Source: an uncultured Lacinutrix sp. (GTDB lineage Bacteria > Bacteroidota > Bacteroidia > Flavobacteriales > Flavobacteriaceae). From it: a stretch of 64,000 bases of DNA. Location of the stretch: positions 124,001 through 188,000 of the forward strand of contig NZ_CANMRQ010000004.1 of assembly GCF_947500325.1 (NCBI RefSeq), in the 5' to 3' direction. A program made the position numbers and the translations under genes. Below are positions 1 to 10,416 of the stretch, one piece after another (the stretch's first letter is position 1; every line of letters starts with the position of its first letter). Under the pieces are notes generated by a model. That model saw nothing but the letters and a program-made list of their open reading frames with translations. It searched no databases and was not told the origin of the DNA.

Positions 1-1
1 T

Positions 2-3000
2 GTAGAATTAAAAGAAATTTTAATAAAAGACTATAAGAATGATACACTTATAAGTGTTTTAGAATTAAATACTTCTATTCTCAATTTTAAAAACTTATAT
101 AACAGCAAACTAAATTTTGGAGATATTGATCTAGAAGACTTAATTTTTAATATCAAAACCTATAAAGGAGAAAGAGATACTAATTTAGATATTTTTGTTG
201 CGCGTTTCGATGAAGAAAACCCAAGTGAGACAAAAAGCAATTTCCTTTTATCTTCAAGCGATGTATCTATCTATAATGGTGTTTTTAGATTAATAGATGA
301 AAATAAAGAGACACCTCAAATTTTAGAATTCACCAATTTAGATATTAATGCTACTAATTTTCTAATTAATGGTAGTAATGTTAGTGCTAGAATAAATACT
401 TTAGGCTTTAATGATAGTAGAGGTTTAGAAATGGAAAACCTATCTACTAATTTTGGTTACACATTAACCAAAATGACCTTTGATGATTTAAATATAAAAA
501 CGAAAAACTCTTCTTTAAAAGGTAATTTAGTGTTTTCATACGATAGAGAAGACTTTTCAGATTTTGAAAATAAAGTACAAGTCAAGGCTAGTTTTAAAAA
601 CGCAAATGTTTCTCTAAATGAATTAAATACTTTTTATGATGAGTTTGGAGCCAATCAATATGCAAAATTTAATACAGATGTAAGTGGTACTTTAAACGAT
701 TTAAATCTTGAAAATTTAAGATTAACAACTAGTAATAACACTAAAGTTTATGGTGATATTAGTTTTAAAAACTTACTTAATAGTGAAGAAAACAATTTTG
801 CTATGCGAGGTGATTTTAAAAACTTAACATCTAACTATCGTGATTTAAAAAAATTACTACCAAATGTTTTAGGAGAAACAATACCATCCATTTTTGATAA
901 ACTTGGGAACTTTACAATTTATGGAAACACAGATATTACACCAACAAAAATTGATGCAGATTTAGATATAAACACACATCTAGGTTTTGCTAAATCAAAA
1001 TTAAGCCTTTCTAACATTGATGATATAGATTATGCTTCATACACAGGTAATATTATTTTCGATGAGTTTGATATTGGTTCTTTTTTAGAAGATCCAAATC
1101 TTGGAAAAATGTCATCTAATCTTGATGTTAATGGTTTAGGCTTTAAAAAGGAAGATTTAAGTGCCAATTTAAATGGGGAAGTATATTCTATAACTTATAA
1201 TGACTATAGTTATCAAGACATTGTTGTTGATGGAGAGTATAAACAAAATGTTTTTAATGGGAAATTAAAGGCGAACGATAAAAACTTAAAGTTAAACTTT
1301 AATGGTTTAGCAGATTTATCTCAAACTATTTATTCTTTTGATTTTGTGGCCGATGTTGAATATGCAAATTTAAAAGTACTTAACCTTTATACCAGAGATA
1401 AAAAATCTTTGTTTAAAGGGATTATAGATATGAAGATGAAAGGCACAACTATTGATGATGCTGCGGGAACTATTTCATTTAAAAAAACAAATTATAAAAA
1501 TGAAATTGATGACTATTATTTTGAAGATTTTGCTATAACATCATCTTTTAAAGGAAAAGAACATTATATAGATGTTAATTCACCAGATATAGTAAAAGGA
1601 AGACTTAGTGGTGAATTCGAATTTAAAGACATTGCAAGTTTGTTTGAAAATTCAATTAAAAGTATATATACTAACAAGGCACCTAATGTAATTGAAACAA
1701 ATCAATACATAGATTTTAATTTTAAAATATATAATAAAATAGTAGAGGTATTTTATCCAGATTTAAAACTTGGAAAAAATACATTTATAAAAGGTCGTGT
1801 TGAAACAGATGAAAAAGAGTTTAAACTTACTTTTAAATCTCCAAAAATTGAATTACTAGATTATTTTGCAAAAGATATAGAGCTTCAAGTCAATAATAAA
1901 AACCCGCTATTCAATACCTATGTAGAAATTGATAGTATTAAAACTAATTTTTATAGTGCCTCTAAATTTAACTTAATTAATGTAACATTAAATGATACGC
2001 TTTATATGCGTTCAGAATTTAAAGGCGGTAAGAATAATAGTGACGATTACAACTTAAGTTTTTATCACACTATAAATTCTGAAGACAATTCTGTTTTTGG
2101 TTTTAAAAAGAGCGAAGTTACTTTTAAAAATAATAAATGGCTTATTAATGAAAAAGGGGATAAGTATAATAAAATTGTTTTAGAAAATGGCTTTAAGGAT
2201 GTAGACATTCAACAAATTATTATGAGTCATCAAGGGGAACAAATTAACCTCGGTGGTAATATGAAAGGTTCAGATTTTAAAGATATAAAACTTGACTTTA
2301 AAGATGTTGACTTACAAAAAATAACACCAAGAGTAGACAGTTTATCATTAGCAGGTAATGTAAATGGAGCTCTAGAATTACTTCAACAAGATGGTAAATA
2401 TCTGCCCAGTTCAACAATTACAATTGATGACTTCACTGTAAACAGAACTAAATTTGGTTCTTTTGATGCAGTTATTGTAGGTAATGATAAATTAACTAAT
2501 TATAAAGTTGTAAGTACTATAAAAGATGATGTTACACAAAGTTTTCAAGCTATTGGAGATATAAATGTTTCAGATGATAATGCTTCAATTAATTTAGATT
2601 TATCTTTCAATAAATTTAATTTAAATATACTATCTCCATTATTAGAACCTGTTTTAAGTAACGTTCGAGGTGATGTTACTGGAAAAGCAAAAGTAATAGG
2701 CAAGTTAAATCAACCAAATTTTGAAGGAGAATTAACTATAGATAATGGAGGATTAAAAGTGCCGTATCTTAATGTTGATTTTGATTTTAAAGATAATGCT
2801 TCAGTTTCATTAAATAAACAACAGTTTAAATTCAATAGTATTAATATTACAGATGTAAAACATAAAACAAAAGGAGTTTTAGACGGAACAATTAATCATG
2901 TAAACTTCTCTAATTGGCGTTTAGATTTAGACATTAACACCGATAGATTACTGGTATTAGATACTAAGTTTAATGAAGATGCATTGTATTATGGCACAGG

Positions 3001-4249
3001 TTATATAAGTGGGACTGCACGTATTTTTGGACCAACTGAAGCCTTAAGAATAGATGCAGAAGCATCAACAGAAAAAGGAACAGAATTTTATATTCCTTTA
3101 AGTGATGTTGAATCATTTGGAGATAACTCATTTATTCATTTTTTAACACCAGATGAAAAATTAGCAAAAAAAGAAGGTAAAGAGGTTAATCTTAATACGA
3201 TATCTGGATTAGAAATGAGTTTCGATTTAGATGTAAATGAAAATGCACTTATCGAAATTGTAATGGACAGGAAATCGGGAAGTACAATTAAAGGTAGAGG
3301 ATCAGGTTATTTAAACTTCAATATCAATACAAATGATAAATTTAATATGTATGGCGATTTTGTTGTTTGGGAAGGTTATTACAATTTCCTTTATGGAGGT
3401 GTAGTAGAAAAAAAGTTTTTGGTTACGCCTTATGAAAGTGTACTACGTTGGGATGGAAATCCATTAAAAGCACAAATAGATATTGAAGCGGTTTATAAAA
3501 CAAGGACTAATCCTTCTCCGCTACTGGATGCAGGGATCTCACAAACTATTCCAGTTGAACTAGAAATTAAATTAACAGGAAACCTAGAAAAACCAGAACC
3601 AGAATTTGCTTTCGAATTTCCAAATATAAGTTCTACACTAAAATCAGAAATCAATTACAGACTAGATTCTAAAGAAGATAGGGATAATCAAGCTTTATAT
3701 TTATTAGCAACTGGTGGATTTAATAGAGAATTTAGAGAAATTAGCTTAACAGGTACTCTAACAGAGCGTTTAAATGGTTTAATTAATGGTTTTTTTACAG
3801 ATAGTGATAGTAAAATAAATATTGGATTGAATTATGAAGCTGGACAAAAACGTCTGGATTATGAGTCAGACGATAGATTAGGTGTTACACTACAAACAAA
3901 AATAACCGATCGCGTGCTTATTAACGGAAAAGTTGGTGTACCTGTTGGTGGTGCAACAGAGTCTGTAATTGCTGGTGATGTACAAATAGATTTCCTTTTA
4001 AATGAAGAAGGAACATTAACAGCTAAAGTATTTAATAGAGAAAATAGTATTAGAAACTTTGGTGACGAGATTGGTTATACTCAAGGCTTAGGTATAGCAT
4101 ACTCTGTAGATTTCGATACTTTTGGAGAATTACTAAGAAAAATCTTTGGTAAAAAAGAAGAAGAAAGTGCTGTTGAAGAAAAACCAAAAGAAGAAGAAAA
4201 AGATGATTCTCCTTTTTCAGACGATAATATTGGATTCAAAAAAGAGTAA
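2..4249 (+). CDS. tamB: TamB-family translocation/assembly protein (5' end outside window)
   Basis: The frame is open from base 2, so the gene starts before the window; an ATG at 431 lies inside it. About 1415 residues are visible. The protein is a long run of beta-rich repeats with many N/D residues, ending in the conserved TamB (DUF490) C-terminal domain (for example the segment around 3360-3500 with 'YNFLYGGVVEKKF' and 'LRWDGNPLKAQIDI'), followed by an acidic Lys/Glu tail. TamB-like proteins span the periplasm and are thought to assist outer-membrane protein assembly or lipid transport between membranes. It ends at a TAA 160 bp before pfkA. Family assignment is firm; the exact role in this organism is inferred. 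Confidence 0.9.
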   Translation, partial: VELKEILIKDYKNDTLISVLELNTSILNFKNLYNSKLNFGDIDLEDLIFNIKTYKGERDTNLDIFVARFDEENPSETKSNFLLSSSDVSIYNGVFRLIDENKETPQILEFTNLDINATNFLINGSNVSARINTLGFNDSRGLEMENLSTNFGYTLTKMTFDDLNIKTKNSSLKGNLVFSYDREDFSDFENKVQVKASFKNANVSLNELNTFYDEFGANQYAKFNTDVSGTLNDLNLENLRLTTSNNTKVYGDISFKNLLNSEENNFAMRGDFKNLTSNYRDLKKLLPNVLGETIPSIFDKLGNFTIYGNTDITPTKIDADLDINTHLGFAKSKLSLSNIDDIDYASYTGNIIFDEFDIGSFLEDPNLGKMSSNLDVNGLGFKKEDLSANLNGEVYSITYNDYSYQDIVVDGEYKQNVFNGKLKANDKNLKLNFNGLADLSQTIYSFDFVADVEYANLKVLNLYTRDKKSLFKGIIDMKMKGTTIDDAAGTISFKKTNYKNEIDDYYFEDFAITSSFKGKEHYIDVNSPDIVKGRLSGEFEFKDIASLFENSIKSIYTNKAPNVIETNQYIDFNFKIYNKIVEVFYPDLKLGKNTFIKGRVETDEKEFKLTFKSPKIELLDYFAKDIELQVNNKNPLFNTYVEIDSIKTNFYSASKFNLINVTLNDTLYMRSEFKGGKNNSDDYNLSFYHTINSEDNSVFGFKKSEVTFKNNKWLINEKGDKYNKIVLENGFKDVDIQQIIMSHQGEQINLGGNMKGSDFKDIKLDFKDVDLQKITPRVDSLSLAGNVNGALELLQQDGKYLPSSTITIDDFTVNRTKFGSFDAVIVGNDKLTNYKVVSTIKDDVTQSFQAIGDINVSDDNASINLDLSFNKFNLNILSPLLEPVLSNVRGDVTGKAKVIGKLNQPNFEGELTIDNGGLKVPYLNVDFDFKDNASVSLNKQQFKFNSINITDVKHKTKGVLDGTINHVNFSNWRLDLDINTDRLLVLDTKFNEDALYYGTGYISGTARIFGPTEALRIDAEASTEKGTEFYIPLSDVESFGDNSFIHFLTPDEKLAKKEGKEVNLNTISGLEMSFDLDVNENALIEIVMDRKSGSTIKGRGSGYLNFNINTNDKFNMYGDFVVWEGYYNFLYGGVVEKKFLVTPYESVLRWDGNPLKAQIDIEAVYKTRTNPSPLLDAGISQTIPVELEIKLTGNLEKPEPEFAFEFPNISSTLKSEINYRLDSKEDRDNQALYLLATGGFNREFREISLTGTLTERLNGLINGFFTDSDSKINIGLNYEAGQKRLDYESDDRLGVTLQTKITDRVLINGKVGVPVGGATESVIAGDVQIDFLLNEEGTLTAKVFNRENSIRNFGDEIGYTQGLGIAYSVDFDTFGELLRKIFGKKEEESAVEEKPKEEEKDDSPFSDDNIGFKKE

Positions 4250-4411
4250 AAAGTTGTCATTTTAACCTTATTTTTTCACTTCAAAAAAAATATTTTATTT
4301 TTTTTTACCAACTCAAACGTTTTAGTAAAGACAGCACTGTTAATTTTTGAAAAAACCCTAGGTTTATATGGTTTTACTTTCTTAGTTTTACTTTTCTAAT
4401 TAACAAATTAC

Positions 4412-5398
4412 ATGTCGAAAACAATAAAAAAAATAGGTGTAATGACATCAGGAGGAGACTCCCCAGGAATGAATGCAGCCATTCGTTCTGTAGCTAGAAC
4501 TTGTGCTTTTCATAAAATAGAATGTGTAGGAATTTATCGTGGTTATGAAGGTATGATAGAAGGTGATTTCAAGGATCTAACCGCTCGTAATGTTAAAGGC
4601 ATAATTAATAAAGGAGGTACTGTTTTAAAATCTGCAAGATCTAAAGAATTTAGAACTGCTGAAGGTCGTAAGAAAGCATATGAGACTTTAAAGGCAAAAG
4701 AAATAGATGCTTTAGTTGTTATTGGTGGAGATGGTACATTTACAGGAGCTTTAATTTTTAATCAAGAATATGGCTTTCCTGTTATGGGAATACCTGGTAC
4801 TATTGATAATGATATTTTTGGAACATCTCACACATTAGGTTATGATACTGCTTTAAACACAGTAGTAGATAGTATAGATAAAATACGTGATACAGCTAGT
4901 TCTCATAACAGGTTATTTTTTGTTGAAGTTATGGGGCGTGATGTAGGTCATATTGCACTTAATGTTGGTATTGGAGCTGGAGCTGAAGAAATACTTATTC
5001 CTGAAGAAGATTTAGGGTTAGACCGTTTGCTAGAGTCTTTAAGGCGAAGTAAAAAATCAGGAAAATCTTCAAGTATAGTTGTTGTTGCAGAAGGAGATAA
5101 GATTGGAAAAAACGTTTTCGAACTTAAAGATTATGTTGAAGAACATATGACTGAATATGAAGTTCGTGTTTCTGTTTTAGGTCACATGCAACGTGGCGGA
5201 TCACCTTCTTGTTTCGATCGTGTGTTAGCTAGTAGAATGGGAGTGAAAGCCGTAGAAAGCCTCTTAGAAGGAGAATCTAATTATATGGTAGGGTTATTAA
5301 GCGATAAAATAGCACTTACACCTTTAGAAAAAGCAGTTAAAGGGAAGTCTAAAATAAATAAAGAATTAATACGTGTGTCAGATATTATGACCACTTAA
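4412..5398 (+). CDS. pfkA: ATP-dependent 6-phosphofructokinase
   Basis: The product is 328 aa, the normal bacterial PfkA length. It converts fructose 6-phosphate and ATP to fructose 1,6-bisphosphate, the committed step of glycolysis. The N-terminal ATP-binding loop 'GGDSPGMNAAIR' lies near residues 14-25, the 'GGDGT' motif near 104-108, and the catalytic 'PGTIDND' near 128-134. A late 'GHMQRGGSPS' segment binds sugar phosphate in this family. The gene sits 16 bp before gapA, so the two are probably co-transcribed as a glycolytic pair. ATG start; no Shine-Dalgarno, as usual for Bacteroidota. Confidence 0.97.
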   Translation: MSKTIKKIGVMTSGGDSPGMNAAIRSVARTCAFHKIECVGIYRGYEGMIEGDFKDLTARNVKGIINKGGTVLKSARSKEFRTAEGRKKAYETLKAKEIDALVVIGGDGTFTGALIFNQEYGFPVMGIPGTIDNDIFGTSHTLGYDTALNTVVDSIDKIRDTASSHNRLFFVEVMGRDVGHIALNVGIGAGAEEILIPEEDLGLDRLLESLRRSKKSGKSSSIVVVAEGDKIGKNVFELKDYVEEHMTEYEVRVSVLGHMQRGGSPSCFDRVLASRMGVKAVESLLEGESNYMVGLLSDKIALTPLEKAVKGKSKINKELIRVSDIMTT

Positions 5399-5411
5399 TA
5401 TTGAAAATTGA

Positions 5412-6416
<1,005 letters not shown>

Positions 6417-6439
6417 GCTTAATATATAATACCACATTG

Positions 6440-6487
6440 AGCGCAGTCTAATTGTCTTTTTTAACTTTTTACTGCGCTTTTTTATTT
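6440..6487 (+). terminator. Rho-independent terminator after gapA
   Basis: The arms AGCGCAGT (6440-6447) and ACTGCGCT (6471-6478) pair perfectly across a T-rich loop and are followed directly by a T tract to about 6487. It lies 24 bp after the gapA stop and separates it from the kinase-like gene at 6512. Confidence 0.8.
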
Positions 6488-6511
6488 TAATAATTAAACT
6501 AACTTTAAAAC

Positions 6512-7372
6512 ATGATATTAATAGTTGATAGTGGTTCTACAAAATGCGATTGGATTGCAGTAGATAATAATGGGAAACAAGTGCTAGAAAAAATTAGAAC
6601 TAAAGGTTTAAATCCTGCTATACTTTCTGAAAAAAAATTAAAAAAAACCATTAAAAAAAGCAAAGAACTTAAAGAGAATAGAGAAAACGTTACAAATGTA
6701 TTTTTTTATGGTGCTGGATGTGGTACAGAGAAACCAAGATTAATGCTAAAGGTTGTATTGCAAGAGTTTTTTTCAAAAGCAAATGTTACAGTTAATGAAG
6801 ATACTATGGCTGCTGTATATTCTACTATTTCTACAAAAGACGAGGCTGCAGTCGTTTGTATTTTAGGGACTGGATCTAACTGTAGCTATTATGATGGCAA
6901 AATATTACATCAAGAAGTAGAGTCTTTAGGTTATAGTATAATGGATGATGCTTCTGGAAACTATTATGGTAAGCAATTATTACGTGATTATTATTTTAAC
7001 CACATGCCAGAAACTTTAAAAATAGCTTTTGCAGACAAATACAATGTTGAAGCAGATTACATAAAATATAATCTTTATAAACAACCTAATCCTAATGCTT
7101 TTTTAGCCAGTTTTGCAGAGTTCATGATTTTAAATAAGGATTCAGAATACATGGTTAATTTAATTAAAGAAGGTATTCGGGTGTTTGCAAAAAACATGAT
7201 TTTACAATTTAAAGAAGAACTAAAAACTGTACCTGTACATTTCGCAGGTTCTATTGCTTTTTTCTGCCAAGACGAAATTAAAGCAATTGGCGAGGAATTA
7301 AATTTTAAAGTTGGTAATTTTGAACGCAGACCAATTGAAGGATTAGTCTCTTTTCATATAGCAAATTTGTAA
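6512..7372 (+). CDS. N-acetylglucosamine kinase-like BadF/BadG ATPase-family protein
   Basis: The 286-aa product has the actin-fold kinase phosphate-1 motif 'VDSGSTKCDW' at the N-terminus and phosphate-2 'CILGTGSNCSYYDG' near residues 117-130, with 'AGSIAFF' near the C-terminus. This matches the BadF/BadG/BcrA/BcrD ATPase family that includes eukaryotic-type GlcNAc kinase, and proteins of this size in Bacteroidota are usually assigned to amino-sugar phosphorylation, probably cell-wall sugar recycling. Substrate is not shown by the sequence. It is a single gene after the gapA terminator. Confidence 0.8.
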   Translation: MILIVDSGSTKCDWIAVDNNGKQVLEKIRTKGLNPAILSEKKLKKTIKKSKELKENRENVTNVFFYGAGCGTEKPRLMLKVVLQEFFSKANVTVNEDTMAAVYSTISTKDEAAVVCILGTGSNCSYYDGKILHQEVESLGYSIMDDASGNYYGKQLLRDYYFNHMPETLKIAFADKYNVEADYIKYNLYKQPNPNAFLASFAEFMILNKDSEYMVNLIKEGIRVFAKNMILQFKEELKTVPVHFAGSIAFFCQDEIKAIGEELNFKVGNFERRPIEGLVSFHIANL

Positions 7373-7443
7373 GTAACTATATAGTGATAGAAGAGTTTAG
7401 AATATATTTATTTCTTTTAAGAAAAATATAAAATATCGCTTTT

Positions 7444-8184
7444 ATGAAAAGAATATTTGCTTTATTTTTTATTACAATCATTTTGTACAATTGTACATCT
7501 AATAAAGAAGTTCTATATAATTTTGAATCTGAAACATTAAAAATAGTACCAATAAGTAATACTATTTTTAAACATATTTCATACTTAAAAACTGATGATT
7601 TTGGTAATGTAGCATGTAATGGTATGATATATTTTAATAAAAATGAGGCTATTGTGTTTGATACGCCTACAGATGGTATTGCTTCATTAGAGCTTATAAA
7701 ATGGATACATAAAGTTCAAAAAAAGAAAATTAAAGCAGTTGTAGTAACGCATTTTCATAGTGATTGTTTGGGAGGATTAGAACAATTTCATAAGATAGAT
7801 ACAAAATCATATGCTAATAATAAGACTATTGATTTAGCTAAACAAAATAACATAAAAACCTTACCCAAAAATGGTTTTAATAATATGATAGAAATTAAAG
7901 TGGGTAAAGAAATTATTTTTGCAAAATTCTTTGGCGAAGGTCATACTATAGATAATGTTGTTGGGTATATTCCCAATGAAAAAACATTATTTGGAGGATG
8001 TTTAATTAAAACCATGAATGCAAGTAAAGGCTATCTAGGAGATGCTAATACTAATGAATGGTCTAAAACAGTAGAAGTAATAAAAAAAGAAATTCCAGAT
8101 TTAAATATTATAATCCCTGGACATGGTAAACATGGAGGAACCGAACTTTTAGATTATACAATTCGATTATTTAAAAAGCTTTAA
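7444..8184 (+). CDS. Subclass B1 metallo-beta-lactamase-like lipoprotein
   Basis: The 246-aa product starts with a signal sequence ending in the lipobox 'LYNC' (Cys17), so it is predicted to be membrane-anchored. All zinc ligands of subclass B1 are visible: H103, H105 and D107 in 'HFHSD', H167 in 'GEGHT', C186 in 'GGCLIK' and H227 in 'PGHGKHGG'. The 'GYLGDANTNEW' stretch after the cysteine is also typical of B1 enzymes. The family hydrolyses beta-lactams in the periplasm. Whether this member gives useful resistance cannot be read from sequence. Flanking genes are chromosomal and no mobile element is nearby, so it is probably an intrinsic gene. Confidence 0.85.
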   Translation: MKRIFALFFITIILYNCTSNKEVLYNFESETLKIVPISNTIFKHISYLKTDDFGNVACNGMIYFNKNEAIVFDTPTDGIASLELIKWIHKVQKKKIKAVVVTHFHSDCLGGLEQFHKIDTKSYANNKTIDLAKQNNIKTLPKNGFNNMIEIKVGKEIIFAKFFGEGHTIDNVVGYIPNEKTLFGGCLIKTMNASKGYLGDANTNEWSKTVEVIKKEIPDLNIIIPGHGKHGGTELLDYTIRLFKKL

Positions 8185-8275
8185 TAAGCTATTTAAATCA
8201 AACATAAATTTCCTTATATAATAATATTCTCCTAAATAAAATAAGAATTATCTTGCAAGCCTAAAATCAAACTAA

Positions 8276-9970
8276 ATGCCAACGCAGAAGCAAGTGAATT
8301 CCATTAATAATACAAAATATGACACAATAATTATAGGCTCTGGAGTTGGTGGCTTAGCCGCAGCAATTTGTTTGTCTAGAGCAGGTAAAAAAGTATTAGT
8401 CTTAGAACAACATGATGTTCCTGGTGGTTGGTGCCATAGTTTTTATCTTAATGGAGATCGGTTTACACCCGGAGTTCACTATGTGGGATTAGTTGGTGAT
8501 GGTTTATCTACAAGTGAATTATATGAAGGCTTAGGAATCGCGAATGACATGGCTTTCTATCGTCAAAACCCAGATGCTTTCGAGCACTGTTGGATTGGAG
8601 ATGAACGTTTTGATTATCCAGCAGATTTTAAAACATTTGAAAACCGTTTGATTGAACGTTTTCCTCAAGAAAAGAAAAACATAATCAAATATTTAAAACT
8701 AGTTACAAATGTTGGTAAACAATTGGGCTTACTACCAAAAGTGCGAGGTTTATGGCAACAAATCACAATTCCATTTCGTACAAAGCATATGGGGAAATAT
8801 GCCCCGTTTAGTTTAAAACGAGTTATTGGATGGCATATTAAAGATCCATTATTACAACGCATATTAAATATTCAATTTGGAGATCATGGCTTAGCACCTG
8901 CAAAAGCCAGCTTTGTTTTACATGCAGCTATTATGTACCACTATCATGTTGGTGGATTTTACCCAATGGGTGGTGGTGGCGCTATTGTAAAAGCGATGAC
9001 TAATGCTATAAAAACAAGAGACGGCGTTATTAAAACAAGTACGCCAGTTAAGCGCATTTTAATAGAAAATGGAAAGAAAAGAAAAAAAGCAATAGGAGTA
9101 GAGTTGGCCAATGGAGATCAAATATTTGCAAAACAGATTATATCTAATGCAGATCCTGGAATTACATATCAAAAATTAATTGGTGAAGACTATTTAAGCA
9201 ATAAACTGAAGAGAAAATTAGATAAAACCAAATACTCTTGTACATCGTTAATGCTATTTTTAACTGTTGATATGGATGTTAGAAAAGCGGGCTTAGACTC
9301 TGGAAATATATGGCGAATTCCTAATGAAGATATGGATTATTTGTATGATGACATGCAAAAGAAAAACATATTAGAAGGAGAAGAGTTTTCAGGTATGTTT
9401 ATTAGTTGCACAACACTTAAAGACCCTATTAGTTATAATGGAAAGCATCATACTTTAGAAGCTATTACATATATTAATTATGATGCTTTTGAAGATTTTA
9501 AAGATGAAAATATAGAACGTTCTGAAAAGTATTTACAATTTAAAGAAAAAATTATCGCTAAATTTCTTGTTACTTTAGAAAAAGTAATACCAGGTATATC
9601 TAATCATATAGTGCAAATGGAATTAGGGACACCTTTAACTAATGAATATTATATTAACTCAACTAGAGGTAGTGTTTATGGTACAGAGAAGAGCTTAAAG
9701 CATATAGGACCTTTTGCTTACAAATCTAAAAGTGAAATTGAGAATTTGTATATGTGTGGAGCAAGTATTGTTTCCCATGGCGTTGCAGGAGCTAGCTACT
9801 CTGGAGTACAAACAGCAGCAGCAATTTTAGGTTGCCGTCAAGATGACCTAATAAAACCTAATCCAGATCAAAAATTACGTGTTTTTGAAGCCGAAGATGA
9901 TAGTAATTACCCAGATTGGATGAGAAAAAAGATACAAATGAAACATTCAAAAGCTAAAGCAAGAATATAA
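8276..9970 (+). CDS. FAD-dependent CrtI / retinol-saturase-like oxidoreductase
   Basis: The 564-aa product begins with a dinucleotide-binding fold 'IIIGSGVGGLAAAICLSRAG' (about residues 19-38) followed by 'VLEQHDVPGGWCHSF', the arrangement seen in phytoene desaturases and all-trans-retinol 13,14-reductases. The C-terminal FAD segment 'MCGASIVSHGVAGASYSG' is present. The length and the 'GGxxYPMGGG' region fit the retinol-saturase-like branch more than CrtI proper. No other carotenoid gene is nearby, so the substrate (a carotenoid, retinoid or other polyene lipid) is unknown. Confidence 0.8.
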   Translation: MPTQKQVNSINNTKYDTIIIGSGVGGLAAAICLSRAGKKVLVLEQHDVPGGWCHSFYLNGDRFTPGVHYVGLVGDGLSTSELYEGLGIANDMAFYRQNPDAFEHCWIGDERFDYPADFKTFENRLIERFPQEKKNIIKYLKLVTNVGKQLGLLPKVRGLWQQITIPFRTKHMGKYAPFSLKRVIGWHIKDPLLQRILNIQFGDHGLAPAKASFVLHAAIMYHYHVGGFYPMGGGGAIVKAMTNAIKTRDGVIKTSTPVKRILIENGKKRKKAIGVELANGDQIFAKQIISNADPGITYQKLIGEDYLSNKLKRKLDKTKYSCTSLMLFLTVDMDVRKAGLDSGNIWRIPNEDMDYLYDDMQKKNILEGEEFSGMFISCTTLKDPISYNGKHHTLEAITYINYDAFEDFKDENIERSEKYLQFKEKIIAKFLVTLEKVIPGISNHIVQMELGTPLTNEYYINSTRGSVYGTEKSLKHIGPFAYKSKSEIENLYMCGASIVSHGVAGASYSGVQTAAAILGCRQDDLIKPNPDQKLRVFEAEDDSNYPDWMRKKIQMKHSKAKARI

Positions 9971-9981
9971 GTTGGTTTCGC

Positions 9982-10362
9982 TTATTTTATAGCAATCATA
10001 CTAATCTCAACATTAACAAACTTTGGCAGATTAGCGACTTCAACTGTCTCTCTTGCTGGTGCTGTATCATTATCAAAATACTGAGAATAAACAGCGTTTA
10101 TTTCAGCGAAATTATTCATGTCACTAATAAAAATTGAAGTCTTAACTACGTTTTCAAAAGTCATATCGGCAGCAGTTAAAACTGCTTTCATATTTTCCAT
10201 GACCTGTTTAGTTTCAGTAGCAATATCATCTAAAATTAATACTCCAGTTTCTGGATGTAGCGCTATTTGACCAGAGGTATATAATGTGTTACCACTTAAC
10301 ACGGCTTGATTGTATGGTCCAATTGGAGCAGGAGCTTTTGTAGTAGATATTATTTTTTTCAT
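9982..10362 (-). CDS. ridA: RidA-family reactive intermediate deaminase
   Basis: The 126-aa product matches the RidA/YjgF/UK114 family throughout: 'APAPIGPYNQAV' and 'GQIALHPETG' near the N-terminus and 'APARETVEVANLP' with the conserved arginine near the C-terminus. RidA hydrolyses reactive enamines and imines made by PLP enzymes, protecting other PLP enzymes. It is convergent with the oxidoreductase at 9970 (11 bp) and lies downstream of lptD on the same strand, 54 bp away. Confidence 0.93.
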   Translation of the reverse strand: MKKIISTTKAPAPIGPYNQAVLSGNTLYTSGQIALHPETGVLILDDIATETKQVMENMKAVLTAADMTFENVVKTSIFISDMNNFAEINAVYSQYFDNDTAPARETVEVANLPKFVNVEISMIAIK

Positions 10363-10416
10363 AATAACTTTTATTAGTTTTTAATTTCTGTATAAACAGA
10401 AACATATATTTATACA

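Noticed and set aside
7373-8275. Metallo-beta-lactamase as a recently acquired resistance gene
   Set aside because: No transposase, inverted repeats or integron features flank it, and base composition looks like the neighbours.
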